From Psettodes erumei (Eukaryota; Chordata; Actinopteri; Pleuronectiformes; Psettodidae): 64,000 nucleotides of DNA. The DNA lies in the NCBI GenBank assembly GCA_016785225.1, contig JAFBJZ010000941.1, forward strand, positions 2,091,001 to 2,155,000. The letters run 5' to 3'. Positions within the stretch are counted from its first letter, which is position 1, and every line of letters begins with the position of its first letter. Positions 25,044 through 37,113 of the stretch are shown here, one piece after another. The notes under the pieces are model-generated. The model made no database searches. It saw nothing but the letters and a program-made list of their open reading frames with translations, and was not told where the DNA came from. Both the position numbers and the translations under genes were made by a program.

Positions 25044-28000
25044 GTGTGTGCAGAGGACAAGAGGGTCTCTTTTCTCCACATTCAAAACCTCTGCCTTTGA
25101 GGTAGCTCAGCTCCTATATGAATATTCGGTCCCAAACACGGCGGATACAAAGGAGCGGCGTGACAGCACTGATGAAAAATAAGTTTCTATTGTTCCCAAC
25201 CATTTCTTCTTGCTTGCCATTACCATACTGACCGCTCGGTAACCTTTCTTCCTGCCACTCTGGAAGCTAATGAGAAAACCCTCGGATGAAAAATGCAATA
25301 TCAGACATGTGACCTGTTTCGGGGGGTTATTAAAACAACAAACATGCTCAGATTGTGAATCAATGGAATTGATTACAGTGGAAGCGCACGGGGACTTCAA
25401 ACACTGTCAAACCACATCTCAATCTACATATTTCTCCGCGCGCACTCCGTGTATCAGCTCAATAGATTTATTATTATTATCATTATTGAAGAACAAAACA
25501 TCCTGAGCCAACACACTGCGAAGTGACTGGGGAATTGCACACACTCCTGTTCATTTGGCTTCGGCGTACGCTCATCTAAATACAACGCTGTTTGTTGTGC
25601 ACCCGACGACTGTGGAAGGGCTGCACGCACACCGCACACTGCCTCTCGCCCCACGCGCTCTGGCGGACGCATTTTAATATTAGTTAGACAGCCTGACCCG
25701 CGTTTCACCCCTCGCGTTTGACTGGTTCCAATAGTTCACTGCCAAGGATTATTGATGGAGAGACAGCAATGAATTCTTTCTCCCCACAAATGGCTTTCAG
25801 ATCGTGCACCTAGTTCAATAACTAGTTATAATGTAGAAGTACAAAAAATGAGGCCCTCGGGCGGACTAATTTGATGTTTCATTTGTTCATTTGAGAAATT
25901 GGTAACCACCCCCCCTTTGCCCCACAAAAAATAAATAAATAACAGCGGTACAAGCGTGTTCACACATGTACATATGTAAACAAAATAAATCTGTGCAAAA
26001 CTATGTGGAGGTTGTTCTCGTCCACGCATGGCTGTTTTTAATTTGGGCGGACCAGCAGCACCTTAACCTGGACGCATGGCGGAGTGCAGCAATATTCCGC
26101 AGCTCCCTGATGAAAATGGCTGCGATGCGCTTTTAATCAAACCCTTAACCTAATAGCCTCTACACGCTCACCCTCCCCAGGTGTAATAACGTTATAGGCT
26201 GGGTCGTCCAGTTTAAATAAAAAGTTTTAATGAAGTGCAGGCTGACTGGAGACCGGTTGGATATGAATGCCCGCTAAAAAAGCAGCAGCCAGGGGAGCAG
26301 GGGGGTGTTTCTGATACAAGATGCCCCACAGAAACCATCGCTCGGTTTTTGCAGTTCATTAGAGCCACGTTGTGGTTCTTAAGAGTCATACTGCAGTGCT
26401 AAATCCAGTTCACATGGGCAACCAGAGCACAGCGGTTCTGAATCTTAACTAGACATGTAGACTGCAGAGAGGCTAGTAATATTAGTTTTTAACTAAGTTT
26501 TCGTAAAGCAAAAAAAAAAAAAGCATATTTAACACTGGAATTGCTAAACCCACTGTCCTTTCCACCAGAGTGGGAAGACACCAGCGTCGGTGATGTCAGT
26601 GGAGCCAGCTGTTTGCCTTAAGCCAAATAACAAGCTCCGGCATGTCGTGTCATATCTCCTGACTGAAGCCAGGTGGAGAAGGCAAGGGGGCGATGGATAA
26701 CACTTACCCCACTGATAAAAATCCACGGTCCCACTCGTTTTGACCCGATGAACCGTCTGAAAAACAGAAAGAAGAAGCGAAAATGAGTTCAAGACTGGTC
26801 CAAAAATAATCTTCCTTTAATTTAACAAATTAAATTGAAAGAAATTACAATTCTTAAAAAGGTTAATAAACCCGGGAATTTATTTCTTTTTTCACGTTTC
26901 AAAAAAGGACATCAATTTTAATTTTTATATTTTTTTTACTATCCATTTAATCGAGTATTTGTAAAGTCGCCTGTACAATATCATGTTGGAAAATTATTTA
27001 TCAGCTGTCCAACATACTCTGTACTTGCTGCATTGAAAAAAACGCTATCGAATCACAAAAATGACAATTAAAAACAAAACAAATCATTTTTAAAAATGCG
27101 AACAATAAATAATAACCACAAATGGCGTCCATATTGATTAAACTGAAAACAGATTTTTGTCAGATTTACTGCAGCTCATCTCTCGGTTTGCAAATACAAA
27201 ACGAAGAGTTTTGCTAAGTCTCGTTATTTTTTCATCTTAATGACCCTTCAGTCTTCTCATCTCCTCTGTCGTCTGTGGCCTAATTGCCCTAGAAAGGCTC
27301 TGACGTGTGTGAGCTGCTGCAGAACTGGGACCGAGGAGAGAAATTTAGGACGGGCCATTTTCAGACAGTAAAACTAAATTTACAAGCATTTTGGTATTTC
27401 CTTGGGCAAATGTTCTATGAATAGAAATCCCCGGACTTCAGCGCAGGCTGAATTATGGCGAACAGTCAATAATAAAAAATCACGACTTTGTCTTCACATT
27501 GTAAATAAATTCTGGCTGGATTCAATAACGTTGTAATGGTTCTTATTTGGGCGCAGACAAAGGGAAGTCTGTGCTCACCCGGAAATGACCTATGCGGATT
27601 GAATGATGGCAGTGTCAGCTCCACAGGTCAAAGAAAGGGAGACAAGCGCAGGACATGGCGGTGAAAACGGATGTTTAGACTGTTTCACTTTTACCGCAGA
27701 GATATTAGATCGTTTCGCTTCGTCTTGATTTAAGCGAGATTAAACAGCGTCGCTTAACTCAAACTCTCTCCCAAGATGCAGAGACTGAAAAGTCACGGGA
27801 ATAATAATTCTGTAACCTCCGTGAAGATGTTTTATACACGTCAAATCTCTGTCTAATTTGTGGGGAAAGGGAAACAGTTTTTGTCTCTTCTTGGAGGAAA
27901 TTAAATTTTGATCCATTTTTGATTTGTTTTATTTTCATTCGGGGGTTTATGGAGATAATTTTCTCCACCTGGCTGCTGTGATAATCACAGTGCAACAGCT

Positions 28001-28354
28001 TTTTTTTTTTTTAAGAGGGGAAATTAAAATAAAATTTTGGGAAGACGAGAGCAATAATCGATGCCATCGCTGGGACCATTGCCCCCACAGTGTATCACCC
28101 ACACAGGAGTGTGTTACGCAGTGCCCCCTATTGGAAGTGTATAACTGATCAGCCTGCACACACCTGAAAGCAAACCTTTTCAGGCTGAAAGTGTAATCCT
28201 GAAAAAAATATAGGCACAGGCTAATCAAACAAAGAATGTGTGGCGTCACAGAGTGAGACAGACAGGACAAGTCGACGTCAGAGGTGAGACGAGAGTTGGT
28301 TCAAGGCGATGACAAAACGTATGAGATCACAATGCTTCATCAGTCTCCAAACTC
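25041..28354. other. mir-10b upstream intergenic region
   Basis: No protein gene recognised. It contains AT-rich blocks (26.8-27.5 kb) and GC-richer patches near 25.4-25.7 and 26.0-26.4 kb that might be conserved non-coding elements. I could not assign any specific motif. Confidence 0.5.
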
Positions 28355-29240
28355 ATCAACTCAGTGATGCAAAGTATTCAGCCCCCTTGGATGTTTTCCC
28401 CTATGATGGAATCCTCACCAATAGAATTTGGCTTTTTTTCTGTATGTCAAAGTGAAAACCGATTTCTCCAAAAGCAATGAGCCTTTAAAAACACATGATG
28501 TAAAGTAAGTGCATAAATATTCACCTCCTTCAGATCAGTGTGTGCTTGATGCGCCTTCAGCTGCAATCACAGCACTGAGTCTGTGGACAGGTCTCAGTCA
28601 GACTGGACTTCTCTTCTCTGTCAGGTTGCACAGGGGATCGGGCGTGAACAGCCCTTTTCATGTGCAGCCACAAATTCTTTTTCCTATGAGCTTTCTCCAC
28701 CAGTGGCTTTGACTGGTGAACAGATGCTGTGTGCAGAGTTTGGACCATCTCAGCTACTGAAGCTTTTAACTCCTTCAGCAGTTGGTGGCCTCCCACGCTT
28801 GTCTCCCTCTTGCTCTGTCACTCAGTTTGTGAGGACGGCCTGCTGCAGGCAGATGTGCCATATTCCCTCCCTTTCTTCATGGTGAACTCCAGGGGATGTT
28901 CAGTGACTTGGAAATGTTTTTGTACACATCCCCTGAACTTGTTGGAATGTTCTTTTGCCCTTGTGGTGTAATTGTCATTGGGAATATTGATCATCCAGAG
29001 ACTGGACCTTTCAGACACAGGTGTTATTTATACTGCAATCACTTGAGACACATTCACTGCACTCAGGTGATCCCTGTTTCACAAACTGTGAGACTATTAC
29101 CACTAAGTGACTCCTCCTCTGTCGAATTAGGTAATTCACTTTCAGGGGGGGTAAGTGTTTATGCAATCATTTATATTACATTATGAATTTGTAATATACG
29201 CTCAAGATTTCTGTAAATTCTTGGAAATAAATTATTACAT
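28355..29240. mobile_element. Decayed non-autonomous transposable element
   Basis: Starts with 'tgcaaagtattcagccccctt', continues through 'gtgcataaatattcacctcc' and 'gctgcaatcacagcactgag', and near its end has 'gtaattcactttcaggggg' followed by 'gtaagtgtttatgcaatca'. These phrases are familiar from dispersed teleost DNA-transposon-like repeats whose ends carry 'agtattcagccccctt'. The matching inverted end is not evident at the right side, so the copy looks truncated or diverged. Frames within it carry many stops and no transposase motif was seen. It sits in the mir-10b-hoxc5a gap. Confidence 0.6.
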
Positions 29241-30354
29241 TGATCACGATTTTATTTATAAGGGGAAAAATAAAGAATATAGGCATTATGCCTGCCCCTG
29301 CAATGGGAACAAAAATAAGCCAACAAAAAAACTCACAGCAAATATTCCTGAATTGTGAAAGTTTTGCAAAATATGCATTTTGTGCATACAGCCATGACCC
29401 ACCCCACCCCCAGACCGGCTGTATCGCAGGGTTTGAATTTGGACGACGTCTTCAAATACAATGCAAAGTGTCTTTGAATCAAACTTGTTCCGTGGCCCAG
29501 ACATGACCCCAAAACAACAGCAACTCAGGAGCACAAAAACGCTAACCTCATGTCGAGGGGGAACTTGGAGATGAAGCGTTTTAATCAGCACTCGCGTCAC
29601 ACAACATGTTCGCATCACACGGAATAACAGTCACATTTGATCTTCGACACGTTCTTTTCATTTACACATTCTCCCGAATCACTGTACCCAAACTATAAAG
29701 CTTTACAAAGCATTTATATTTTTTTAAAAAACTTTTACATTCAGGTAGAGAGGTGAGACGTGGAGAGTCAGCGTATTAAAGAGAGGCAGGGAGAGAGAGG
29801 GTGGGGTGGATGGTGAAGCTGCACGCCAGATGATATTTTGAAAGGTTTTTTTTTTTTTTAAATTTTCCTCACATCACGTTCTCTTCCTCACAACTGACAG
29901 GATGCACAGCAAACTGTTGACCGCATCCGAAATCTGTAGCGAGGCGTTCAAGCGTTCAGTTTTTGATTTGATCTCTCAAGATTAAAATCTGGCTCTGTAC
30001 AAACGCAGGGATGATGCTACGTTAAAAGAACAAAACAAATACGCCTCATTACGACCCACGAACCACGATCGTTTCCCCCCGTACTATCCCGTGACTGATT
30101 CAATATGCAAAACCATACGTCTTACAGAATATCTCAAAATGAACACTTGCCCGATTTTTTTTAAATACACAATTGTTCGATAATTATTTTTAAAAAACGC
30201 ATATTCACTGTCAACTACCACCGTTGAATTTGAAGTGAATCAGTTTAACCGCCATGCATTCAAAGGTACTCTGATATAAATTGAAGCAGTGCTATTTCCA
30301 CGGTGAAATAGCTGCACAGTCGCAGGCCTGTAGGCAAAGTTAAAGGCAACTTAC
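29241..30354. other. Intergenic region, no gene seen
   Basis: AT-rich sequence with T runs. No open frame of interest. A short run of GC-richer sequence at 29.9-30.1 kb has no recognised function. Confidence 0.5.
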
Positions 30355-30480
30355 TGCAGCAGCTCTCAGTCCTCCGCACCACCCCGACTACACAGTCCGG
30401 AGAAAGGTACTGCATCCTCACTGCCACAAAGCCCTTTCTCCCTCAGATAAGGGGGAAGCCAGCAGCTGCGATTCCGGACA
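30355..30480 (-). other. Candidate non-coding first exon upstream of mir-10b
   Basis: Minus-strand splice donor GCA|GTAAGT (intron side at 30349-30354) ends a putative exon whose upstream side has TATATA at 30502-30508, a CACGTG E-box at 30557-30562 and an inverted CCAAT at 30599-30603. The order CCAAT, E-box, TATA, exon, donor is what a promoter on the Hox strand would show. Downstream acceptors could be near mir-10b or at hoxc4a exon 2. This is a prediction without transcript support. Confidence 0.35.
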
Positions 30481-30501
30481 GTTAAGATTATATATGATGT
30501 G

Positions 30502-30603
30502 TATATATCGAAGGTTTGTCAGCTCTTCCAGGCCATAAAACCCACTTAAATGACACCACGTGCTTCCTATGCACCATTCACAGGCCCTGCTTGGGGCAAT
30601 TGG
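30502..30603 (-). promoter_or_regulatory. Candidate distal promoter (pri-mir-10b / hoxc4a)
   Basis: TATATA (30502-30508), CACGTG (30557-30562) and CCAAT (30599-30603, minus) in a compact block with no Hox ATG nearby. The block lies 1.7 kb 3' of the hoxc5a stop and 6 kb upstream of mir-10b. Confidence 0.35.
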
Positions 30604-31099
30604 CATATGTAACCTTGTAAACTTTAAAATACCCTAAAAGAAAGACATAGAAAAAGGGGATTCAATACATTGTCCACGTATAGGTTAGGCCTATAGCAGA
30701 GCGCAGAGAAAGTGGACGCTGCGCTGACCGCTTCTCATAAGCGTCATGGAAGTTGAATAGGAAGCTTTTAGTTTGGGAGGTGAGTTGATTTTTATTTTTC
30801 TTTAAGTAGCTTTAGAGGGAATTTGTCTCCTAACCTTGGGCTACGCTGCGTCACACTACTGCGTCTACTAAATCGGCGGCTGGATACAGACACCCAGCGA
30901 CTGGCGTGATTTTATGTCCTCTATACCACCAGATAGTGTTGTTTTAACTGCAGCGTAATGATGCCAGGATTTAAGAGCATGGGCGATATCATAAAATGGC
31001 CATATGGCCACAGCAGTGATGACGCGTATAAGTGCGCGGCCACAGGACGCCGAAGTTTTTGCATCCATGTTGTGTTGGGTGGGTGAGTGTTATCACAGG

Positions 31100-31102
<3 letters not shown>

Positions 31103-31142
<40 letters not shown>
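31103..31142. repeat. (TG)n microsatellite
   Basis: Perfect TG run of 20 units. Confidence 0.95.
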
Positions 31143-31143
<1 letters not shown>

Positions 31144-31474
31144 GCTTCCTTCCCTGACAAAACAGGAAACGGAGTCTGCCTGTGGTAGAGCGGTGGAAAA
31201 AAGGGGCAATAAAGTTTTATGGGGGCCTTAAACTTCAGAGCGCGTTTGTCAGTCAATGAAATTCTGTGGATTCCAAGTCAGACTTCAGAAAAAAAAACGT
31301 CCATCAGTTGAACAAAACAAAACGTACTCTTAAAAATTCAGTCGACTTGTAGCACAGAAATTATTTAAATACAAGCCAGCTGTGTAATTCTACTATGAAC
31401 CTTTATTATCAGGAGAGAAAAAAATAATAGAAATGCATATTGACAATAGGAATTCTCACTTTCAACGATGAGAC

Positions 31475-31480
31475 TTTATT
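31475..31480 (-). terminator. Candidate hoxc5a poly(A) signal
   Basis: AATAAA on the minus strand about 830 bases past the hoxc5a stop, in AT-rich sequence. Confidence 0.35.
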
Positions 31481-32303
31481 GGTTACAATCAGCAAATGAG
31501 CCATTCTATTAGATATTCTAGGCCTTGTGTAAACCAGGCACCTTGAGTTTACAAAGGAGAGGAGAAGTGGCCACATTGCACATTAACAGTATTATCACAT
31601 ACAGTCACTGAATTATACATAATGACTTAAATTCACATGGATAGGACAGACAACGTGGATGGTGCCTTCACAGAAATCCACTCAGTAACATCCAGCCACT
31701 TCGCACTGCAACATGTTAGAGAGTACATTTTTAAAAAAAAGAAAAAAAGGGGAAAGAGGCGGGAAAGCAGTTTTGTTTAACTATTTAACTTTTGCTTAGA
31801 GGACAGCTCGTGGTCATGATCGTTTCCAAAGCAGTCAGAATTATTTTCGCGTTTTATCCCAGAATGATGACGACGATGTTGAGATACAGAGTTGGAAATG
31901 GTGCGTGCTGTCACCCAGCCTCCACTATTCTTACCCTAATTAAAATAGCTATTAGTAGCATTGTGCAGCCTCTCAGTCCACTGCAGACCAAAGCCTTGCA
32001 GCGTGAGGGAACCCGGCTCCCCTCGACCTCTTGTCCCCTTCGTGCAGCAAAGTGAGGTTATCATCGCATGGGCAGCAAATTAATTTAGAAATGTAAACCG
32101 ATTGATCAAAGTGAGTGATATTCAATACATTAGGTCCCAAACTGCAGCAAGTGACACATAATTGGTGATGAAGCACACAGAGCGGTGTCATGATGTCATT
32201 GCTCCTAGCAGTTCATCCGGAGGTCAGGCGGCACTCCAGCACTGTGCAGTGTGTGTGGGGCTGAAAACGTGCTGCGCGCCCCGTTCACCGGAGCACTTTT
32301 GTT

Positions 32304-34220
32304 TTATTCCTTCACTTTGATCTTTGAGTCCTTTTTCCACTTCATTCGCCTGTTCTGGAACCAGATTTTGATCTGCCTCTCGTTTAGACACAGGGTGTGG
32401 GCGATCTCTATGCGCCTGCGGCGGCTCAGGTACCGGTTGAAGTGAAACTCTTTCTCCAGCTCCAGAGTCTGGTAGCGGGTGTAACTGGTCCTGGACCGCT
32501 TACCCTCCGATTCTGAAGTGGCATTGAAATAAGTTAGCTTTCAGCAGCATTGTAGTTGTGAATAAATATGATCACATGGATGACAATAATATTACTTCTT
32601 ATAAAAGACTCGGTTATCCATAAAATCAGCATTCCAATGCAAAAATGTCTTAATTTATGTCCTCTTCCATCCTTATTTTAAAGATCAAATATCTTTATAT
32701 AACCCACTTTAACCTGAATCACTTGCTGTGGATTCGTGTAATAAAAATTTATGTCAGGCTCATGAGGATGGTTAACTCGATCCAATAAATATACTCAGTT
32801 TTAAAAGGAGGGCCCTCTACATCCTCTCACATTAAAACATAAAAAATTACACAAGACTATTACTTAAGAGATAGTGTCTCATTGTAATGTGCGAAATGAG
32901 ATAACTAATAGCGCGTTGGCCTCCCTGTAAACACTGGCCTCGGCCTAAACCCCGCTGCACAGGAGTATAACATGGTGGGAGGAAAAGCAGATGTGTAAAA
33001 TGAAAAGAAGGAGGATTATAAAATGGAAACGGATATTTTCCAGATATAGTTTTGCCTATTTATAGTCTTGCCAGCGCCCATGGCGTGCTAAGCACAGCAA
33101 CAGGCCCGTGCTATTGGACTTAAATATTTGTAACATTCCTGCTGTGTGCTCCTGCGTGTTTGCATATGGAGAGGCACAAAACAGAAGTAGTTTTTTCCCC
33201 CCTTTTGCAGCAACTGTGCTCACTGTCCATCTGCAGTCTGAATAGTCAACCAGTGGTTTTCGAGGCATGGAGAGGGAGCAGCCCTATTCAAATCTTTTTA
33301 GAGGTGAAAAGTTCATGATTGGGTCAGGGCATTGGTGTTTCCCAGAGTTCAATTTGAGGCTAAAGCTTCCCTCACACACAAAGCGAGTCTGATAATGTAA
33401 AACATGTAGTTTAACTACGGCTATAAGGAAAGGAAGGCAAAAAACTAATACTTGGAGATGAATTTCTAATATTATTTCATAGTTTTATCGCAGTTTTGTT
33501 CTCTTATCCAATTATACCACCATAAATCACCCCGCAGATCACCTCTTCACCGTAACAGAGCAGGTTTACGAGCAATGGATGCCTTTGTCATAAAATTTAT
33601 GACCGCGAGTTTTTATTATTTCCTGCGTTTGGCCTATAAAACTCAAGAGGGAAACTGGAACGGGCGAAAAGAAGTGTTGCAGCGTTACGAGTGAATAAGG
33701 GAAAGCATCTTAGCCGCACTTTAGAAAATAGGCAAACTTTACCGTGGTTCATGTGCAGTTTTGTCATCCATGGATAAATCTGCGGCCGCTGCTCACTGTC
33801 CTGACGCTGGCTCGCATTTGCGTTTCGTTTCACCGTTTGCGTGCTCTCCGCGCTCCTGCCGCTCTCCGGGTTCTTGTTGCCGACGGATTTCGCGCTCCTC
33901 TCCGGCTCCCTGTCCGCCCCTCGTCCCGGCAGCGAGCCTCCGCCGTAGCTGAGCCCGCTCGCGTCCACGGCCGAGCTGCTGGAGACCATGGCTATGTGTG
34001 GTCCTGGCGGGAGAGGAGTATCCGCATTGCCACGCAGGCTAGTTTTCATCTCCTCCCGTTCAACAGAGGTCGTGGGGACGGGACAAGTGAATATCCCGTT
34101 CGCATTAACATCCTCATAACGGCTGGACCTGCGCCCAGAGAGATCGAAACTAAACATAGTGTTGGGAGAAGTTGTCTTGCTTGTCTGCCTGAGATTGGAG
34201 CTGTCAACATAAGAGCTCAT
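32304..34220 (-). CDS. hoxc5a: Homeobox protein HoxC5a
   Basis: Nuclear homeodomain transcription factor of paralog group 5. Exon 1 is 33743-34220 and exon 2 is 32304-32512, with a 1.23 kb intron (CACG|GTAAAG donor, CTTCAG acceptor, phase 1), giving 228 residues (human HOXC5 has 222). The protein begins MSSYV like other Hox5 proteins. YPWMTKLHM at residues 149-157 is the Hox5 hexapeptide and linker. The homeodomain is about 163-222, starting GKRSRTSYTRYQ, with LSRRRRIEIAHTLCLNERQ and an intact helix 3. The C-terminus is short (KIKVKE), as is typical for group 5. The region between residues 5 and 145 is poorly conserved with mammalian HOXC5 and is rich in Ser, Arg and Gly. Exon 2 has no internal Met at its start, so it is easily missed by simple frame searches. 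Confidence 0.96.
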
Positions 34221-34374
34221 TTTGAACTAGCAGCGATACTTTCTTTTTTAAACTCGAGAGGGCTGCAGGATGTTGTATGTTGCGGTTATTTCCTTGTTTT
34301 TGTTGATCATTGCGTTTCTTTGTAGCCGCTTTTGGAAAATTCAGAGCTGTCTGCCCTAAAAAAATAATCCAGGA

Positions 34375-34380
34375 TTTATA
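34375..34380 (-). promoter_or_regulatory. TATA box of hoxc5a
   Basis: Minus strand TATAAA about 155 bases upstream of the hoxc5a ATG. CACGTG at 34460-34465 and an inverted CCAAT at 34486-34490 lie further upstream. Confidence 0.45.
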
Positions 34381-34459
34381 GGTGGAGTAGGCTTTGGTAT
34401 CTTTTTTTTAATTCTTGATCCGACGTGCGCTGCCCAAATATGGGGTATTTGTATGGGAT

Positions 34460-34490
34460 CACGTGCGCATGTTGGCCAGTCATAAATTGG
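34460..34490 (-). promoter_or_regulatory. E-box and CCAAT upstream of hoxc5a
   Basis: CACGTG (34460-34465) and CCAAT on the minus strand (34486-34490), 240-270 bases upstream of the start codon. Same pairing as at hoxc3a, hoxc4a and hoxc9a. Confidence 0.35.
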
Positions 34491-34702
34491 CTTTGATACT
34501 CAATGGGGATATTGATGAATAGGAGAAACGTGTCCGGTAAACTTTGAGCTGTTGGTTGTTGAGGACCAGGCAGGGATCTTTAGCGCAAAAAAGGGCAGGA
34601 CAGTAAGACAAGAGCGTCATCTGGTGTCTGGTATGGGGCAGAACGGTCAGGACCGGCCACAGCTTTTTGCCCCCTGACACAATGCGAGTCCACCAACAGT
34701 CC

Positions 34703-34768
34703 CATAATAATCATAATAATAATAATAATCATAATCATAATCATAATACAATAATAATCATAATAATG
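34703..34768. repeat. (ATA/ATC)n imperfect trinucleotide repeat
   Basis: Interspersed ATA and ATC units between the hoxc5a promoter and the hoxc6a 3' end. Confidence 0.85.
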
Positions 34769-35107
34769 CTCACTTCATTAAAATATATTTACTTAAATAT
34801 ACTTGAAACCCAGATGTGGCTGAAGCGTATGTGTCAGTAATACAGCGACGGGAGTGACAGGTTTTCTCATTCCCGTGCACCAATGATGATTCCTACGATT
34901 AATATTTAAAGGAATTGAAGATTTTGCTTGATATTTGCTCACTTCGTCATCCCATAGGTTCCCCCGCACGCCTCGCGATGGAAGTTAACGCGTAACGTCA
35001 AACTGATTTTGGTGTAAGCGGCCTGCCTTTATGCGGCCATCCGGCACACGACGCACCCCCCCTCCAAAAAAAAGCACCAAACGAGGATGAAAGTTTTACA
35101 AATACGT

Positions 35108-35113
35108 TTTATT
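35108..35113 (-). terminator. Candidate hoxc6a poly(A) signal
   Basis: AATAAA on the minus strand about 840 bases past the hoxc6a stop, and just before the unrelated GC-richer hoxc5a upstream sequence. Confidence 0.45.
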
Positions 35114-35885
35114 TCATGATACACAATTTATGACAAACATGATTTTGTAACTCTCGAACCAAAGTGAAGAATTACTAGTGTACAAGTGTACAAATCTATA
35201 TCACAAGGAAATCCTATTGAGTCAAATGATCACAAAAATAAAGGGGGGTGGGGGTAGGGGGGGGCTAAGCGCAATTATGCAGTTATGCAGCGTCTATTAA
35301 AGCGGCTAAATGCACATAAGTCCTCTCACAGGATGTACATAATATACTGTTACTTGGATTATATACAGGCATTTCAGTTGTGGGTGGATTGTTGACTCTC
35401 CGTGCATCTTTCAGGGTTATGCAGGACACTTTGTTCTGCGGACGATTCAAGTACTAGATTATATATATATATTGTGATCAAATGAAGTGTCCGCTCGGTC
35501 CCTTTCCTTCCATGGAATGTGCATGTACGACACTGAGTTAAGTCTGAACCAGCACTGTATTTTGTGAGGTGATCAAAGGGGTCACAGTGATGGATGGGGC
35601 GTAGGGGGATAAATACATTGGTTTTTACTGGCATGGGGGAAATAACACAGAAATTAATACTTCTTTTTTTATTTTTCACATTACAAGTGTGACATTGCGA
35701 TGATAATAATAATAATTAAAAAAAATGTCGGCGCTCCAAATGTCACAGGGGCCATTGTTCGGCTGAAATAATTTGGATTTCTAAGGCTGAACACTCCTGT
35801 GGTTCAACATGAGATATAAGTGGGAGAGCTGCGGGGTAGCCATCATGCAGTGAAGTCGCTCTCAAGTCCATGTAGATTTTTTTTT

Positions 35886-35902
35886 TAGGTAGTTATGTTG
35901 GG
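35886..35902 (-). promoter_or_regulatory. Extended miR-196 target site in hoxc6a 3' UTR
   Basis: The minus strand reads CCCAACATAACTACCTA, 44-60 bases after the hoxc6a stop. It contains the 8mer ACTACCTA for the miR-196 seed, and the CCCAACA block complementary to the miR-196 3' part; five central bases of the full complement are missing. Strong seed plus 3' supplementary pairing. Confidence 0.7.
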
Positions 35903-35945
35903 TTTTAATGGTCATCTGGTGTGGCTTTTCCACTCATTTTCTAAG

Positions 35946-37113
35946 CTATTCTTTCTTCTTGTCCTCATCCTTTCCTTCTTCCATTGCGCCACTGTTTTCC
36001 TCCTCTTGAGAGGCTCCTGTCTGTTCACTTCCAGTCACCGTGGAGGTCAGGTTGCTCTCTTTCTTCCATTTCATGCGTCGGTTCTGAAACCAGATTTTGA
36101 TCTGGCGCTCCGTTAAACAAAGCGCGTTCGCGATTTCGATGCGTCTGCGCCGGGTCAGGTAGCGGTTGAAATGAAACTCCTTCTCGAGCTCAAGTGTTTG
36201 GTAACGAGAGTATATTTGACGTCCTCTGCGTCTGTCTGTCCCGTAGCCGACTCCTGCTGGGATACAAAGTGAAGTCACTCATTTTTTTGCTCTTTCACGT
36301 TGGCACACTTAACATGAGAAGAAATTTTTAAAAATCATGCTTCTGCCTGTGGTCTGATAGCACTTGAGCACAAGTTGTGCCTCGCTGTTGGAATCATAAC
36401 TAAAAGGTCTAAATCAACAAAGAAAAATAAACACGTTTTAACTGTACGACAAATCCTATCTCAAAGGGCATCTCTGCTTTATTATCTAAAATAACGAAAG
36501 CATCCTAATGTATTCTCTGTAGTCTCAAGCTGCTGATTATGGCTACTACATCATTCTTAAAATGAAAGCTGTTTGTTTGCACATGTAAAGGCCCATCTAC
36601 AAGTCGAGGGGATACAGTAATGTTTTATGGGCTCATAAAAAGTAACTTACTCTCTTGGTAAGACATATCGTAAAACTGGCCCATTTCCTTAATTTATTTG
36701 TCGTAGTAAAACTCACCGCTGTGTGAGTTCATTCGCTGCATCCACGGGTAGATCGGGATGTTGCTTTTCTGATCCTGCGCTCCTGCTCTTCCTTGATCCA
36801 AACTGTACTCTTGAGCAATGTGGCTTTGTGTGTTGAGTCCCATGTTTGTTTGTCTGCAGCTGGGGAGCACGTCCTTGTCTTGAAGAAACACGTTTGATCC
36901 ATATTCGTACTGTGCCCTGCCAGACCCAAAGACCACGTTGTCTTGAGGGGAGTAGAAAGGTGTATATATCCGATTCTGGGTCACAGCAGCACCGTACGAC
37001 GAAAAATGTCTGACTGTGTCATAGGTGGTGGAGTTCAGGGGTACGTTAGGCAAAACATCTTGACCACCGGATAAATGGCAGGAGAGCGACGGGTTTGCGA
37101 AATAAGAATTCAT
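35946..37113 (-). CDS. hoxc6a: Homeobox protein HoxC6a
   Basis: Nuclear homeodomain transcription factor of paralog group 6, acting in thoracic patterning. Exon 1 is 36717-37113 and exon 2 is 35946-36253, with a 463-base intron (AGCG|GTGAGT donor, CAGCAG acceptor, phase 1), giving 234 residues (human HOXC6 has 235). I chose the ATG at 37113 (MNSYFANPSLSCHLSGGQD), which matches the conserved Hox6 N-terminus; an in-frame ATG 36 bases upstream gives an unconserved extension. IYPWMQRMNSHS is at residues 121-132. The homeodomain is about 140-199 (RRRGRQIYSRYQ..., ALCLTERQIKIW). The tail is acidic (EEENSGAMEEGKDEDKKKE). A near-complementary miR-196 site begins 44 bases after the stop codon. hoxc5a lies only 1.7 kb downstream. 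Confidence 0.97.

Noticed and set aside
33744..34325. 193-codon plus-strand frame
   Set aside because: It is antisense to hoxc5a exon 1 and reflects the GC-rich codon composition there; no domain.
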